From NCBI GenBank assembly GCA_029239975.1, contig JARBTX010000029.1:1-42387 (forward strand): a stretch of 42,387 nucleotides of DNA, written 5' to 3'. Below, in pieces: positions 7,748 to 16,100 of this stretch. The position numbers and the translations under genes are program-made. The first letter of the stretch is position 1. The number at the start of each line of letters is the position of its first letter. The DNA comes from Anaerocolumna sp. (lineage in GTDB: Bacteria > Bacillota > Clostridia > Lachnospirales > Lachnospiraceae). Under the pieces are notes generated by a model that was not told where the DNA came from, did no database searches, and saw only the letters and a program-made list of their open reading frames with translations.

Positions 7748-7770
7748 CAAGGTCGCCTATTGTTCCGACT
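7700..7770 (+). promoter_or_regulatory. Pair of mutually exclusive hairpins before the ABC-F gene
   Basis: Stem A: CTCCATATA (7700-7708) with TATATGGAG (7733-7741). Stem B: AGTCGGA (7710-7716) with TCCGACT (7764-7770), plus AGGCGAC (7723-7729) with GTCGCCT (7752-7758). The left arms of B lie in the loop of A and the right arm of A lies in the loop of B, so both cannot form except as a pseudoknot. Both overlap leader frame 3. No T-run follows stem B, so it would act on translation or RNA stability rather than by termination (inference). Confidence 0.55.
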
Positions 7771-7809
7771 TTGTTAATCTTAATAGGAAAAACAGAGGAG
7801 GACAAAAAT

Positions 7810-9288
7810 ATGTCTTTAATAAATGTAACAAACCTTACCTTTGCTTATGAAGGCAGTTATGATAATATATTTGAAAATGTAAGTTTTCGTATAGACACCG
7901 ATTGGAAATTGGGTTTTACTGGAAGAAACGGAAGAGGAAAGACTACTTTTTTAAATCTTTTAACTGGGAAATATGAATATAGTGGTAACATTTCAGCTGA
8001 TGTTACTTTTGAGTATTTTCCATATGAGGTACAGGAAGCTAGCGATTTCACCATAGATATCATTAGGGAGATTTGTCCCAATTCTATGGAGTGGGAAATA
8101 GAAAAAGAATTATCTTTGTTAGATATGGATTACGAAGCTTTATATAGATCGTTTTATACACTATCAAAAGGAGAGCAGACGAAAGCCTTATTAGCTGCTA
8201 TGTTTTTAAAGGAGAATTCTTTTTTACTAATTGATGAGCCTACCAATCATTTGGATGCAGAAGCTAGGCAAAAGCTAAGTAATTATTTGAAAAAAAAGAA
8301 AGGATTTATTCTGATTTCACATGATAGGTCTTTTTTGGATAATTGTGTTGATCATATCTTGTCTATAAATAAAACTAATATTGAAATACAAAAAGGTAAT
8401 TTTTCGTCATGGTGGAGAAACAAGGAATTACAAGATGGCTTTGAGCTAGCAGAAAATGAAAAATTGAAGAAGGATATTAACAGACTTTCAAGCTCGGTTA
8501 AACGTACATCTACATGGTCTGATAGTGTTGAAAGCAGCAAGTATGGAACTACGAATTCTGGGAGCAAGTTAGATAAAGGATATGTGGGACATAAAGCTGC
8601 AAAAATGATGAAGCGAGCGAAAAATATAGAAGCAAGACAGCAAAATATGATAGAGGAAAAATCAAAGCTTCTAAAAAATATTGAATCAAATGAAAGTTTA
8701 AAAATAATACCGCTTACTTTCCATGATAAAAAGCTGGTAGAACTTACAGAACTTTCTATTGAATATGATAATAAGATTGTCTGTGAAGGAGTAAGTTTTA
8801 CTATAGAGCAAGGTGATAAAATTGCAATTCAAGGAAAGAATGGCAGCGGAAAATCAAGTATAATGAAATTAATTTATGGAGAAGACATCCCCCATAATGG
8901 AGTCGTTAGAAAGAATAATGATTTAATTATTTCGTATGTTTCACAAGATACTTCAGATTTAGGAGGTAATTTATCTGAGTATGCAGATAAATACAATATT
9001 GACGAGAGTTTGTTTAAATCAATGCTAAAAAAACTGGATTTCTCAAAAGAACAGTTTGAAAAGAATATCGAAGATTTTAGTGGTGGACAGAAGAAAAAGG
9101 TACTAATTGCCAAAAGTTTATGCGAACAGGCACATTTGTATATTTGGGATGAACCATTGAACTTTATTGATGTCATTTCCCGAATGCAAATTGAGAACTT
9201 ATTAAATGAACATGAGTTAACAATTTTGTTTGTCGAGCATGACAAAGCATTTTGTGAAAATGTTGCAACAAAAACAATAAAATTATAA
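7810..9288 (+). CDS. ABC-F ribosomal protection protein, Lsa type
   Basis: 492 residues. ATG 7810 is chosen because GAGGAG (7795-7800) precedes it; an in-frame TTG at 7771 lies under a hairpin arm. Two ATPase domains without membrane segments: Walker A GRNGRGKTT (38-46), degenerate signature LSKGEQTK and Walker B FLLIDEPTNHLD in the first; GKNGSGKSS, FSGGQKKK and LYIWDEPLNFID in the second. Between them is the linker that enters the ribosome exit site (ELAENEKLKKDINRL, then GHKAAKMMKRAKNI). These features match Lsa-class proteins closely. Family members displace lincosamides, streptogramin A and pleuromutilins from the 50S subunit; the exact range depends on the linker tip and is not predictable. 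The leader upstream points to drug-induced expression. Confidence 0.9.
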   Translation: MSLINVTNLTFAYEGSYDNIFENVSFRIDTDWKLGFTGRNGRGKTTFLNLLTGKYEYSGNISADVTFEYFPYEVQEASDFTIDIIREICPNSMEWEIEKELSLLDMDYEALYRSFYTLSKGEQTKALLAAMFLKENSFLLIDEPTNHLDAEARQKLSNYLKKKKGFILISHDRSFLDNCVDHILSINKTNIEIQKGNFSSWWRNKELQDGFELAENEKLKKDINRLSSSVKRTSTWSDSVESSKYGTTNSGSKLDKGYVGHKAAKMMKRAKNIEARQQNMIEEKSKLLKNIESNESLKIIPLTFHDKKLVELTELSIEYDNKIVCEGVSFTIEQGDKIAIQGKNGSGKSSIMKLIYGEDIPHNGVVRKNNDLIISYVSQDTSDLGGNLSEYADKYNIDESLFKSMLKKLDFSKEQFEKNIEDFSGGQKKKVLIAKSLCEQAHLYIWDEPLNFIDVISRMQIENLLNEHELTILFVEHDKAFCENVATKTIKL

Positions 9289-9312
9289 AGGATAAAATTT
9301 TAGTTTCTGAAA

Positions 9313-9352
9313 TTGGGGCTTTCTGCAAATGAATGCGTGCAGAAAGCCCCAA
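9313..9352. terminator. GC-rich hairpin after the ABC-F gene
   Basis: A perfect 14-bp stem, TTGGGGCTTTCTGC against GCAGAAAGCCCCAA, with a 12-nt loop; outer bases (AGTTTC and GAAACT) can extend it. It follows the stop codon by about 25 nt. There is no T-run directly after it, so it may be a weak terminator or an RNA-stabilising 3' structure. Confidence 0.6.
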
Positions 9353-9469
9353 TGCTCGGAAACTATTATTTTATATAGTGAGTAATCATGGTTTAAAATA
9401 AATAAGTGGTTTTATCGAAAAAGTTTAAAATAAACGGTTAGACGCACTCATTAGTAATTGTAAATGTAT

Positions 9470-9498
9470 TTGATTAATAATGTGAGTTGGTATATAAT
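9470..9498 (+). promoter_or_regulatory. Sigma-A promoter of the 4Fe-4S protein gene
   Basis: TTGATT (9470-9475), 17-bp spacer, TATAAT (9493-9498). If the gene starts at 9692 the leader is roughly 185 nt; I see no strong structure in it. The rest of 9353-9691 carries nothing else that I can support. Confidence 0.55.
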
Positions 9499-9691
9499 GG
9501 AAAATATTGCTGCTTAGAAGAATATAAGAGAACAATCTAAATGAAATATATACCTAATCGACTTATTTAATTTAAAAGTAAATATCATGTATTTTATCAA
9601 CATAATCCATATGAACTGGTCTAGGGTTCAATGCATTGGGGACACGCAATTGAATCAGATAGTAAAATGGTATTGTAAGAAAGGTGAACCC

Positions 9692-10978
9692 ATGGGACAT
9701 ATTACAAGCAAAGATGCCTACAAGAATTTAGAAGAAAGAATAAATTGGTTTACACAAGGTGCTCCACCATCGGACAACCTGTATAAAATTTTACAAGTTC
9801 TATATACTGAAAGGGAAGCCAAATGGGTCTCATTATTACCTGTTCGCCCATTTACTGCAAAAAAAGCAGCAAAAATCTGGAATACAACTGAAGGGAAAGC
9901 AGAAGATTTTCTAGAGCATCTGTGTGAGAAAGCGTTGCTAGTAGATTCCTATTATAATGGTGTACGTCAATATGTTATGCCACCACCAATGGCAGGGTTT
10001 ATTGAATTTGCATTGATGCGTACTAGAGGCGATATCGATCAGAAATATTTAAGTGAACTGTATTATCAATATATGAATGTGGAAGAAGATTTTGTAAAAG
10101 ATTTATTTTTTACTACAGAGACGCGTCTTGGGCGAGTTTATGTACAGGAGCCTATACTTACCAATGATAACACGATTCATATTTTAGATTATGAAAGAGC
10201 TAGTCATATTATTGATGAAGCAACTCATATAGGACTTGGAACTTGTTATTGTAGACATAAGATGTTACATGCTGGTCATCCCTGTGAAATTGATGCTCCG
10301 TTAGATGTTTGTTTAACCTTTGGAAATGTTGCCCGTTCACTTGCTGAACATGGGGCACATGCAAAATTAATTGATAAGAAAGAAGCAATGGATGTATTAG
10401 AACGTTCTTATGCAGCTAATTTGGTTCAAATTGGAGAGAATGTTCGTGAAGACCCAGCTTTTATTTGCAATTGTTGTGGCTGTTGCTGTGAAGCCTTGCA
10501 GGCAGCAAGAAAATTTAGCCCCATGCAGCCGGTAGCTACTACAAATTATATACCGAAGATTTCGAAAGAATGTATAGGATGTGGTAAATGTGAAAAAGTT
10601 TGTCCGATATTGGCAATTTCTATGCAAAACAATAAAGAAGGTAAAGTGGTAGCCCATGTAGATAAAGAAATATGTCTTGGTTGTGGTGTGTGTGTGAGAA
10701 GTTGTCCTAAAAATGCCATTGAGTTAGTGCGAAGAGAGGTTCAAGTCATTACACCAGTGAATAGTACCCATAGATTTGTACTACAAGCAATCGAAAAAGG
10801 AACCCTCCAAAATCTCATCTTTGATAACCAGGCATTTGCTAATCATCGTGCGATGGCGGCAGTATTTGGAGTTATATTTAAATTACCCCCTTTAAAGCAG
10901 TTGATGGCTAGTAAACAGTTTAAATCCATATATTTGGATAAATTGTTATCAAATAAAAATGCTAAAAGACCCCACTAG
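9692..10978 (+). CDS. 4Fe-4S dicluster protein with N-terminal helical domain
   Basis: 428 residues if started at ATG 9692, which has AAAGGTGA upstream; an in-frame ATG at 9587 has no ribosome site and adds an atypical stretch. The N-terminal 180 residues are helical and look winged-helix-like (PFTAKKAAKIWN, AEDFLEHLCEKALLV). The middle carries Cys-rich motifs (GTCYCRHKMLHAG-PCE, then CNCCGCCC). The C-terminal part has two classic ferredoxin motifs, CIGCGKCEKVCP and CLGCGVCVRSCP, binding two [4Fe-4S] clusters. Proteins of this layout are common in anaerobes and are presumed to pass electrons or act in reductase complexes, but no reaction is established. No signal peptide or membrane segment. 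It is a single-gene unit with its own promoter and terminator. Confidence 0.75.
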   Translation: MGHITSKDAYKNLEERINWFTQGAPPSDNLYKILQVLYTEREAKWVSLLPVRPFTAKKAAKIWNTTEGKAEDFLEHLCEKALLVDSYYNGVRQYVMPPPMAGFIEFALMRTRGDIDQKYLSELYYQYMNVEEDFVKDLFFTTETRLGRVYVQEPILTNDNTIHILDYERASHIIDEATHIGLGTCYCRHKMLHAGHPCEIDAPLDVCLTFGNVARSLAEHGAHAKLIDKKEAMDVLERSYAANLVQIGENVREDPAFICNCCGCCCEALQAARKFSPMQPVATTNYIPKISKECIGCGKCEKVCPILAISMQNNKEGKVVAHVDKEICLGCGVCVRSCPKNAIELVRREVQVITPVNSTHRFVLQAIEKGTLQNLIFDNQAFANHRAMAAVFGVIFKLPPLKQLMASKQFKSIYLDKLLSNKNAKRPH

Positions 10979-11064
10979 ATTCAGTTAGCATCTATCTAAA
11001 CCATTAAGGCATTCAGAAGTAGTTCTTCAGTTACAACAGTCGTTATAAGAATATATACTTAAAT

Positions 11065-11095
11065 AAAAGAGATAAGCTTTCGCTTATCTCTTTTT
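11065..11095 (+). terminator. Intrinsic terminator after the 4Fe-4S gene
   Basis: AAAAGAGATAAGC against GCTTATCTCTTTTT with a 4-nt loop, running into a T-rich tail. A compact, strong terminator. Confidence 0.85.
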
Positions 11096-11151
11096 CGCCT
11101 CTTTACCAGTACTGCGTAAAGGGTCAATTATAGTTCGTGGGAAATATCTAC

Positions 11152-11194
11152 TACTATCAAAATAGTATATATTTTCCAATTTATGTGATATACT
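11152..11194 (+). promoter_or_regulatory. Candidate promoter and operator of the GH128 gene
   Basis: An extended -10 (TGA then TATACT, 11186-11194) lies about 70 bp before the start codon. The -35 region is poor, which fits a promoter needing an activator. Just upstream is a small palindrome, TACTAT-CAAA-ATAGTA (11152-11167), a possible regulator site. The regulator is not identifiable here. Confidence 0.35.
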
Positions 11195-11260
11195 TACTAT
11201 GACAATATATTATGCACAAAAATGCTTAGTAATGCAAAAAAATTATTGGAGGTTGAGTGT

Positions 11261-14200
11261 ATGAAGAAAATGAAAATCATATCCTTAGTTATTGCGGTAT
11301 GTATGTTGCTGAATACGATTACAGGCATACATGCTTTTGCAGTAGAGGATGGTGCGGTGTCTGCTACTGAATGGCAAAATGATGCAATTGTATATCCTGC
11401 TCAGGAGCAGTTAATCCCTGCGGGACCTATTTGGATCAAGTGGAACACTGTACAAAATGTAATAAGATACATAGTATATCTAGACGACTTGCCAGGTGAG
11501 GCTGTTAAAGCAACGTCTGGAAACACAATTGAGTATGAGATATATACTGCTGATGTAAATACTCATACCATTTGGATCGAAGCCGAGTTGGCAAACGGTC
11601 AGAAGGTTTTGACCAAACCGAGAACATTTTATGTAAGCAAAAAAGGCATCGGTTTTTTTAATGATCTTTCAAACATGCAGAACATGAATTTAAGTTGGTA
11701 TTACACCTGGAATGCAACCAAATCCAATCAAGCAGTCGTAGAGAACCTTGATTTTACTCCTATGTTCTGGAATGGTGTTTGTAATCCTAGTGAAATTGCC
11801 GACTACAAAACAGTGCTTGGCTGTAATGAGCCAGATCACGAAGGACAAGTTAATACACCTGCAACTACGGTTGCTCGTAGTTGGTGGCCTAGCTTCGTTA
11901 ATTCCGGCAAGCGCATTGGTTCGCCTGCTGCGGCTTGGGAGTATGAAAATAAACCCGGACAATGGCTTTATGACTTTATGGAACTAATTAAACAGCCAGA
12001 TGGTTCCTATCCTGTTGATTTTATTACAGTTCATAGTTATCCTGGCTGGCCTGGTGATACAGACGGAGGAGATCAGATTGCCGGCTTTAAAGCACTGATT
12101 GAGGATTTGTGGAACCGTTATCACAAACCAATCTGGATTACTGAGTTTGCTGTAGCAAACTGGCCTAGTAATCAAGATGATATTCAATCTTGGGGATATA
12201 CGAAGCAACAGGTATACGACTATATGAGTAAACTCCTTGACTATTTGGATAACTGTCCTTACGTTGAGCGTTATGCGTGGTTCTCATTTGGTGATGCTGA
12301 CGGCAATCCGTATGGTGAGAGTGCAGGAAGCCATGCAGCTTTGACTAAGCGAACAACCGGTGAACTGACTAGCCTTGGTGAACTTTACAGAGATAAGGGC
12401 AATCCGCAAAAACGTTCCATTTCTGATGATGCTGTTCCTGGCTCACTGGGTGGAAATGCATCGTGTATTATCAATGTTTCGGCAGGCACAGGTGGTACAG
12501 TTACAGGCAGTGGAACCTATAATATTAATTCACAGGTCACCTTGACTGCTAATCCCAATGAACATTATCTCTTTGACGGCTGGTATGAGGGAAGTACAAA
12601 AGTAAGTGATAGCAAGACGTATATCTTTACTGCAATGGCAAGTATGGCACTCCAGGCTAAGTTTATAGTTGACCCGTCAAATCCACCACCAGTACCGGAG
12701 ATTCATATTTATGATCCTAACAATGTGTTCGGTAATAATGCTTTTGTTTATTCGGGTATCTGGATTAACCAGTGGTTGGAAATGAGCGGTCCATGGCCGG
12801 GTATTCCTTTGGTGAAGAACGATGGCTGGTTTACATTTGAAATGGATCTTGATACTATCTCGACATTTATTTTCAATGACGGAAGCAGTGATGCTGCAAC
12901 TCAGATCAAATATGTATGGGATGAAAACCTTCATAATAAAACGGATCTTTATTTTGTAGTAGATAAGGACGCATTGGCGTACAATAGTGACGGAGGCAGC
13001 AAAAAACACTATCTGATTCAGTACAAAAGTAAGGAAGCTGCACTTAGAGGTGGCGGAACTGCACCAGGTGGTCCTGTACTTAATATCTACGACCCAACAA
13101 ATCAACTTGGCAACAATCCATACTGGTATGGACTTGATACCAACTGGTGGGAATGGCCTGCAGGTTCCTATCCTGGCTCATCTTTAAAAAAGAGTGCAGA
13201 CGGATGGACCTCACTTGAGTATGACCTTAATGTCCTAAACGCAATCATTTTCAATAATGGTACCGAGAACGTAAAATATGTATGGTCACGAGACCGACAC
13301 AAATTTAACGAATATTGGCTTGTTATTGATCCTACAGCACCAACCCACGTAGCCGCGAATGGTACTATTGAAAGGTTTTTGATTCCATATACAACAAAAG
13401 CTGCAGCACTATTAGGCGGTGGCACGGAACCAGAACCAGGTAGGGGAGGACCGGTTATTCCTACACCCGATCCTGAACCAGAGGAGTTAACAAACGTTGC
13501 ACTCGGTAAGACTGCTGTAACAAACAGACCGGGCAACGGTGGGGTAAATTTAGGTATTGATGGCGATGCGAATACTCGTTTCGAATCCGAGCACGGTGGA
13601 AACTACGAACTGACCTACACAGTTGATTTGGGTGCTAATTTCCCAGTTAGTAAGATTGCAATCAACTGGGAAGCAATTACCACCGCAGCTTCTAAGTTTA
13701 AGATTGAAACTGCTACCAGTGTGAATGGTCCTTGGACAGAGGTTTACACCAAGAATAGCGGTGCGGTTGAACAAATGTTTAGCACAACATTTAATACAAT
13801 CGCAGCACGTTATATTAAGCTTACAGCTACCGAGAAAGAAGGTCCTTGGGGCTACTCCTTCTGGGAATTTGAAGTTTATGGTACAGGGGCACAAATTCCT
13901 TCTACAAACGTTGCAAAGGGCAAAACTGCTACAACAAACAAATCAGGCAACGGTGATGTTAGCTATGGTGTTGACGGCAACAGCAATACCCGCTTCGAGT
14001 CGGAACATGGTGGAAATTATGAACTTACTTACACAATCGATCTTGGAAAAACATTCTCCATTGATAAGATAGATATTCTATGGGAAGCTAGCACTACAGC
14101 AGCTACAAAATTCAAAATTGAAACAGCAACAAGTGAAAACGGTCCTTGGACAGCAGTTTACACTAAGAACAGTGGTGATTCTAATGTAGATTTCGAAACA

Positions 14201-14302
14201 TCATTTACCGCTACAAGTGCTCGTTATGTAAAACTAACAGCTTATGAAAAGACTGGTCCTTGGGGTTACTCTTTCTGGGAATTTGAAGTTTATGGTAGGT
14301 AA
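11261..14302 (+). CDS. Secreted GH128 endo-beta-1,3-glucanase with CBM26-like and discoidin modules
   Basis: 1013 residues from ATG 11261 (TTGGAGG upstream). Signal peptide with a likely cut after HAFA (residue 27). Domains in order: Fn3-like (about 38-125); a GH128 catalytic barrel (about 127-385) with GCNEPD (acid/base Glu190) and WITEF (nucleophile Glu295), and the family's FITVHSYPGWPG stretch; an InlB-type repeat (SAGTGGTVTGSGTY); two CBM26-like beta-sandwiches (WPGIP-GWFTFEMD-FIFNDG, and NPYWYG-GWTSLEYD-IIFNNG); a Pro-Glu linker; and two near-identical discoidin/F5-8C (CBM32-like) modules. GH128 enzymes cut beta-1,3-glucans such as laminarin, curdlan or fungal wall glucan. Starch-binding-like modules on such a catalytic domain are unusual. 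Its GC content looks higher than its neighbours' by eye. Confidence 0.85.
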   Translation: MKKMKIISLVIAVCMLLNTITGIHAFAVEDGAVSATEWQNDAIVYPAQEQLIPAGPIWIKWNTVQNVIRYIVYLDDLPGEAVKATSGNTIEYEIYTADVNTHTIWIEAELANGQKVLTKPRTFYVSKKGIGFFNDLSNMQNMNLSWYYTWNATKSNQAVVENLDFTPMFWNGVCNPSEIADYKTVLGCNEPDHEGQVNTPATTVARSWWPSFVNSGKRIGSPAAAWEYENKPGQWLYDFMELIKQPDGSYPVDFITVHSYPGWPGDTDGGDQIAGFKALIEDLWNRYHKPIWITEFAVANWPSNQDDIQSWGYTKQQVYDYMSKLLDYLDNCPYVERYAWFSFGDADGNPYGESAGSHAALTKRTTGELTSLGELYRDKGNPQKRSISDDAVPGSLGGNASCIINVSAGTGGTVTGSGTYNINSQVTLTANPNEHYLFDGWYEGSTKVSDSKTYIFTAMASMALQAKFIVDPSNPPPVPEIHIYDPNNVFGNNAFVYSGIWINQWLEMSGPWPGIPLVKNDGWFTFEMDLDTISTFIFNDGSSDAATQIKYVWDENLHNKTDLYFVVDKDALAYNSDGGSKKHYLIQYKSKEAALRGGGTAPGGPVLNIYDPTNQLGNNPYWYGLDTNWWEWPAGSYPGSSLKKSADGWTSLEYDLNVLNAIIFNNGTENVKYVWSRDRHKFNEYWLVIDPTAPTHVAANGTIERFLIPYTTKAAALLGGGTEPEPGRGGPVIPTPDPEPEELTNVALGKTAVTNRPGNGGVNLGIDGDANTRFESEHGGNYELTYTVDLGANFPVSKIAINWEAITTAASKFKIETATSVNGPWTEVYTKNSGAVEQMFSTTFNTIAARYIKLTATEKEGPWGYSFWEFEVYGTGAQIPSTNVAKGKTATTNKSGNGDVSYGVDGNSNTRFESEHGGNYELTYTIDLGKTFSIDKIDILWEASTTAATKFKIETATSENGPWTAVYTKNSGDSNVDFETSFTATSARYVKLTAYEKTGPWGYSFWEFEVYGR
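13490..14296 (+). repeat. Tandem duplication of the discoidin module
   Basis: Units 13490-13880 and 13904-14296 encode near-identical modules (ANGKT-type start, TRFESEHGGNYELTYT, TAATKFKIETATS, GPWGYSFWEFEVYG). The period is 414 bp, or 138 codons, so the frame is kept. The high identity at the protein level suggests a fairly recent duplication or gene conversion. Confidence 0.8.
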
Positions 14303-14392
14303 GTAGAATGATGATATGTATAGGTTTATCTAAATAGTAGAAACCACATGGGTTTTGCTGATTTTGATTCTTCACAATGTAATAAAATTATA

Positions 14393-14447
14393 GAGGAGCT
14401 TTTGCTAAATAGCTAAATTAGCTATGGAGTATAAGCTCCTTTTTTTA
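14393..14447 (+). terminator. Intrinsic terminator after the GH128 gene
   Basis: AGGAGCTT pairs with AAGCTCCT (14433-14440) and is followed by TTTTTTT; the apical part (AGCTAAATTAGCT) can form its own small stem. It lies about 90 nt after the stop codon. It separates this gene from the GH1 operon, so the two are likely transcribed apart. Confidence 0.75.
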
Positions 14448-14593
14448 TATGTCTTGATACTGGCGAGATTGTCAGACGAGAATATGAATATAGGAATACG
14501 ATAACATGTTCATTAAAATTATCTGGTGGGTGCGCTTTTGTGAGGGAACTGGCTTAACAAATGGATGAATTCAGGTTAATGGTATGGATAAGA

Positions 14594-14622
14594 TTTCCAT
14601 ATAGATGATTGTATGGTATAAT
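14594..14622 (+). promoter_or_regulatory. Promoter of the GH1-symporter-GH13 operon
   Basis: TTTCCA (14594-14599), 17-bp spacer, extended -10 TGG-TATAAT (14614-14622). The leader is about 70 nt and the first gene has a GGAGGT site. The weak -35 with a strong extended -10 suggests regulated expression. Confidence 0.5.
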
Positions 14623-14699
14623 TTAACATATAATAAGTTGGAAAGTTGGTATTAAGGGTAAAGTTATTAAAACCATGGAAACATAGAAATGGAGGTCAC

Positions 14700-15983
14700 A
14701 TGGAAATTAAATTCAAAGATCATTTATCATTAGGGGTTTCCACAGCAGCTACTCAGATTGAAGGTGGTGAGTGTGAACATAACTGGTATGACTGGTATAC
14801 AAAAGGTAATATCAAAGGTCATTCTAATCCAGCCCGTGCAACGAATCATTATCATCTATGGAAAGAAGATACATTACTTATGTCTGAGATGAAGATTAAA
14901 CATTACCGGATGGGAATTGAGTGGGCGAGAATCTGTCCAAAGGAGAGTGAAGTAGATTTAGAAGCAATTGCACATTATAAAGCCGAGCTGCAATATTTAA
15001 AGGAACAAGGAATTACAGTTCTGCTTACGATACATCATTTCACTAATCCCATGTGGTTTGAACGAAAAGGGGCATTCACAAAGAAAGAGAACATAAAATA
15101 TTTTCTGGATTTTGTAGAACTTATTGTAAAAGAATTTGGAAGCCTTGTTTCTGAGTATATAACAATTAATGAACCCAATGTATATGCAACCAATTCCTAT
15201 TACTTTGGAGAATGGCCTCCTGGAGAAAAGTCATTTTCCAATACAATTTTGGTAATGTCAAATATGGCAATTTGCCATATTAAAGCTTATCAAATGATAC
15301 ATAGTATACGTGAATCTATGGGATATCAGGATACGTTGGTTAGCTTTGCTAATCATGTTCGTGTCTTCGATCCACTAAATCCGAAGAATCCATGGCATTT
15401 TATATGTGCTAAGTTATTAGATTGGTTTTTCCAAGGTGCTATAACTAATGCCATATCCAGAGGTAAATTTAGATGGCCATTAAAAAGAACAAAAGATATT
15501 ACACCTGGCGAATACCTTGATTTTATTGCAATAAATTATTATACACGAAGTACGGTATCGGGATTTTGTGATGGGGTTAAGCAGAATGCACCAAAGAATG
15601 ACTTGGGGTGGGAAATTTATCCGGAGGGGCTTATACGTTGTGCGGATCATATTTATAGGCTTTTAAAACGCCCGATATATATCACTGAGAATGGAACCTG
15701 TGATAATAAGGATGCTTTTCGGTCAAAATATATTTATGAACATTTAAAAGTTATAAACGAGGCCAATCTACCGATAACTAGATACTATCACTGGTGTTTT
15801 TGTGATAACTTTGAGTGGGTGGAAGGTGAAAGTGCACGTTTTGGACTGGTACATATTAATTTTAGTACTCAAGAAAGAACGATCAAAACATCAGGTGAAT
15901 TTTATACCAAGATGATTGAAGAAAATGGTATATCGGATGAACTTTATAAAGAATATGTAGAATCACAAAAGTACCACTATTAA
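14700..15983 (+). CDS. Beta-glucosidase, glycoside hydrolase family 1
   Basis: 427 residues from ATG 14700, set by GGAGGT (14691-14696); an upstream in-frame ATG at 14646 has no site. Hallmarks of GH1 are present: N-terminal LGVSTAATQIEGG with substrate-binding Gln, the acid/base motif TINEPNVYA (Glu158), the nucleophile motif YITENGTCD (Glu330), and the late C-terminal WCFCDNFEWVEG loop that shapes the glycone pocket. In place of the usual SLLDNFEW it reads CFCDNFEW. No phosphate-binding signature of 6-phospho-glycosidases is evident and the neighbour is a symporter, not a PTS, so unphosphorylated oligosaccharides are the likely substrate. No signal peptide, so it acts in the cytoplasm. It is somewhat shorter than typical members (445-480). 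Confidence 0.9.
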   Translation: MEIKFKDHLSLGVSTAATQIEGGECEHNWYDWYTKGNIKGHSNPARATNHYHLWKEDTLLMSEMKIKHYRMGIEWARICPKESEVDLEAIAHYKAELQYLKEQGITVLLTIHHFTNPMWFERKGAFTKKENIKYFLDFVELIVKEFGSLVSEYITINEPNVYATNSYYFGEWPPGEKSFSNTILVMSNMAICHIKAYQMIHSIRESMGYQDTLVSFANHVRVFDPLNPKNPWHFICAKLLDWFFQGAITNAISRGKFRWPLKRTKDITPGEYLDFIAINYYTRSTVSGFCDGVKQNAPKNDLGWEIYPEGLIRCADHIYRLLKRPIYITENGTCDNKDAFRSKYIYEHLKVINEANLPITRYYHWCFCDNFEWVEGESARFGLVHINFSTQERTIKTSGEFYTKMIEENGISDELYKEYVESQKYHY

Positions 15984-16100
15984 TTATAATGGAACAAATT
16001 TTTGCAGTTTTAGGTCAGATATGTATATTACAGAGAAGGAAAAGGAACAACAAAAGTAGTTTTTATATTCAGTAAGTGTCTATAGAAAAGGGGATCTAAT

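Noticed and set aside
9313..9352. Insertion-sequence end
   Set aside because: A single inverted repeat with a 12-nt loop beside a stop codon and no transposase gene; a transcript-end hairpin fits better.
12677..13894. Minus-strand frames of 114-142 codons inside the GH128 gene
   Set aside because: They are antisense shadows of the repeated beta-sandwich modules, with no ribosome sites and no recognisable domains.
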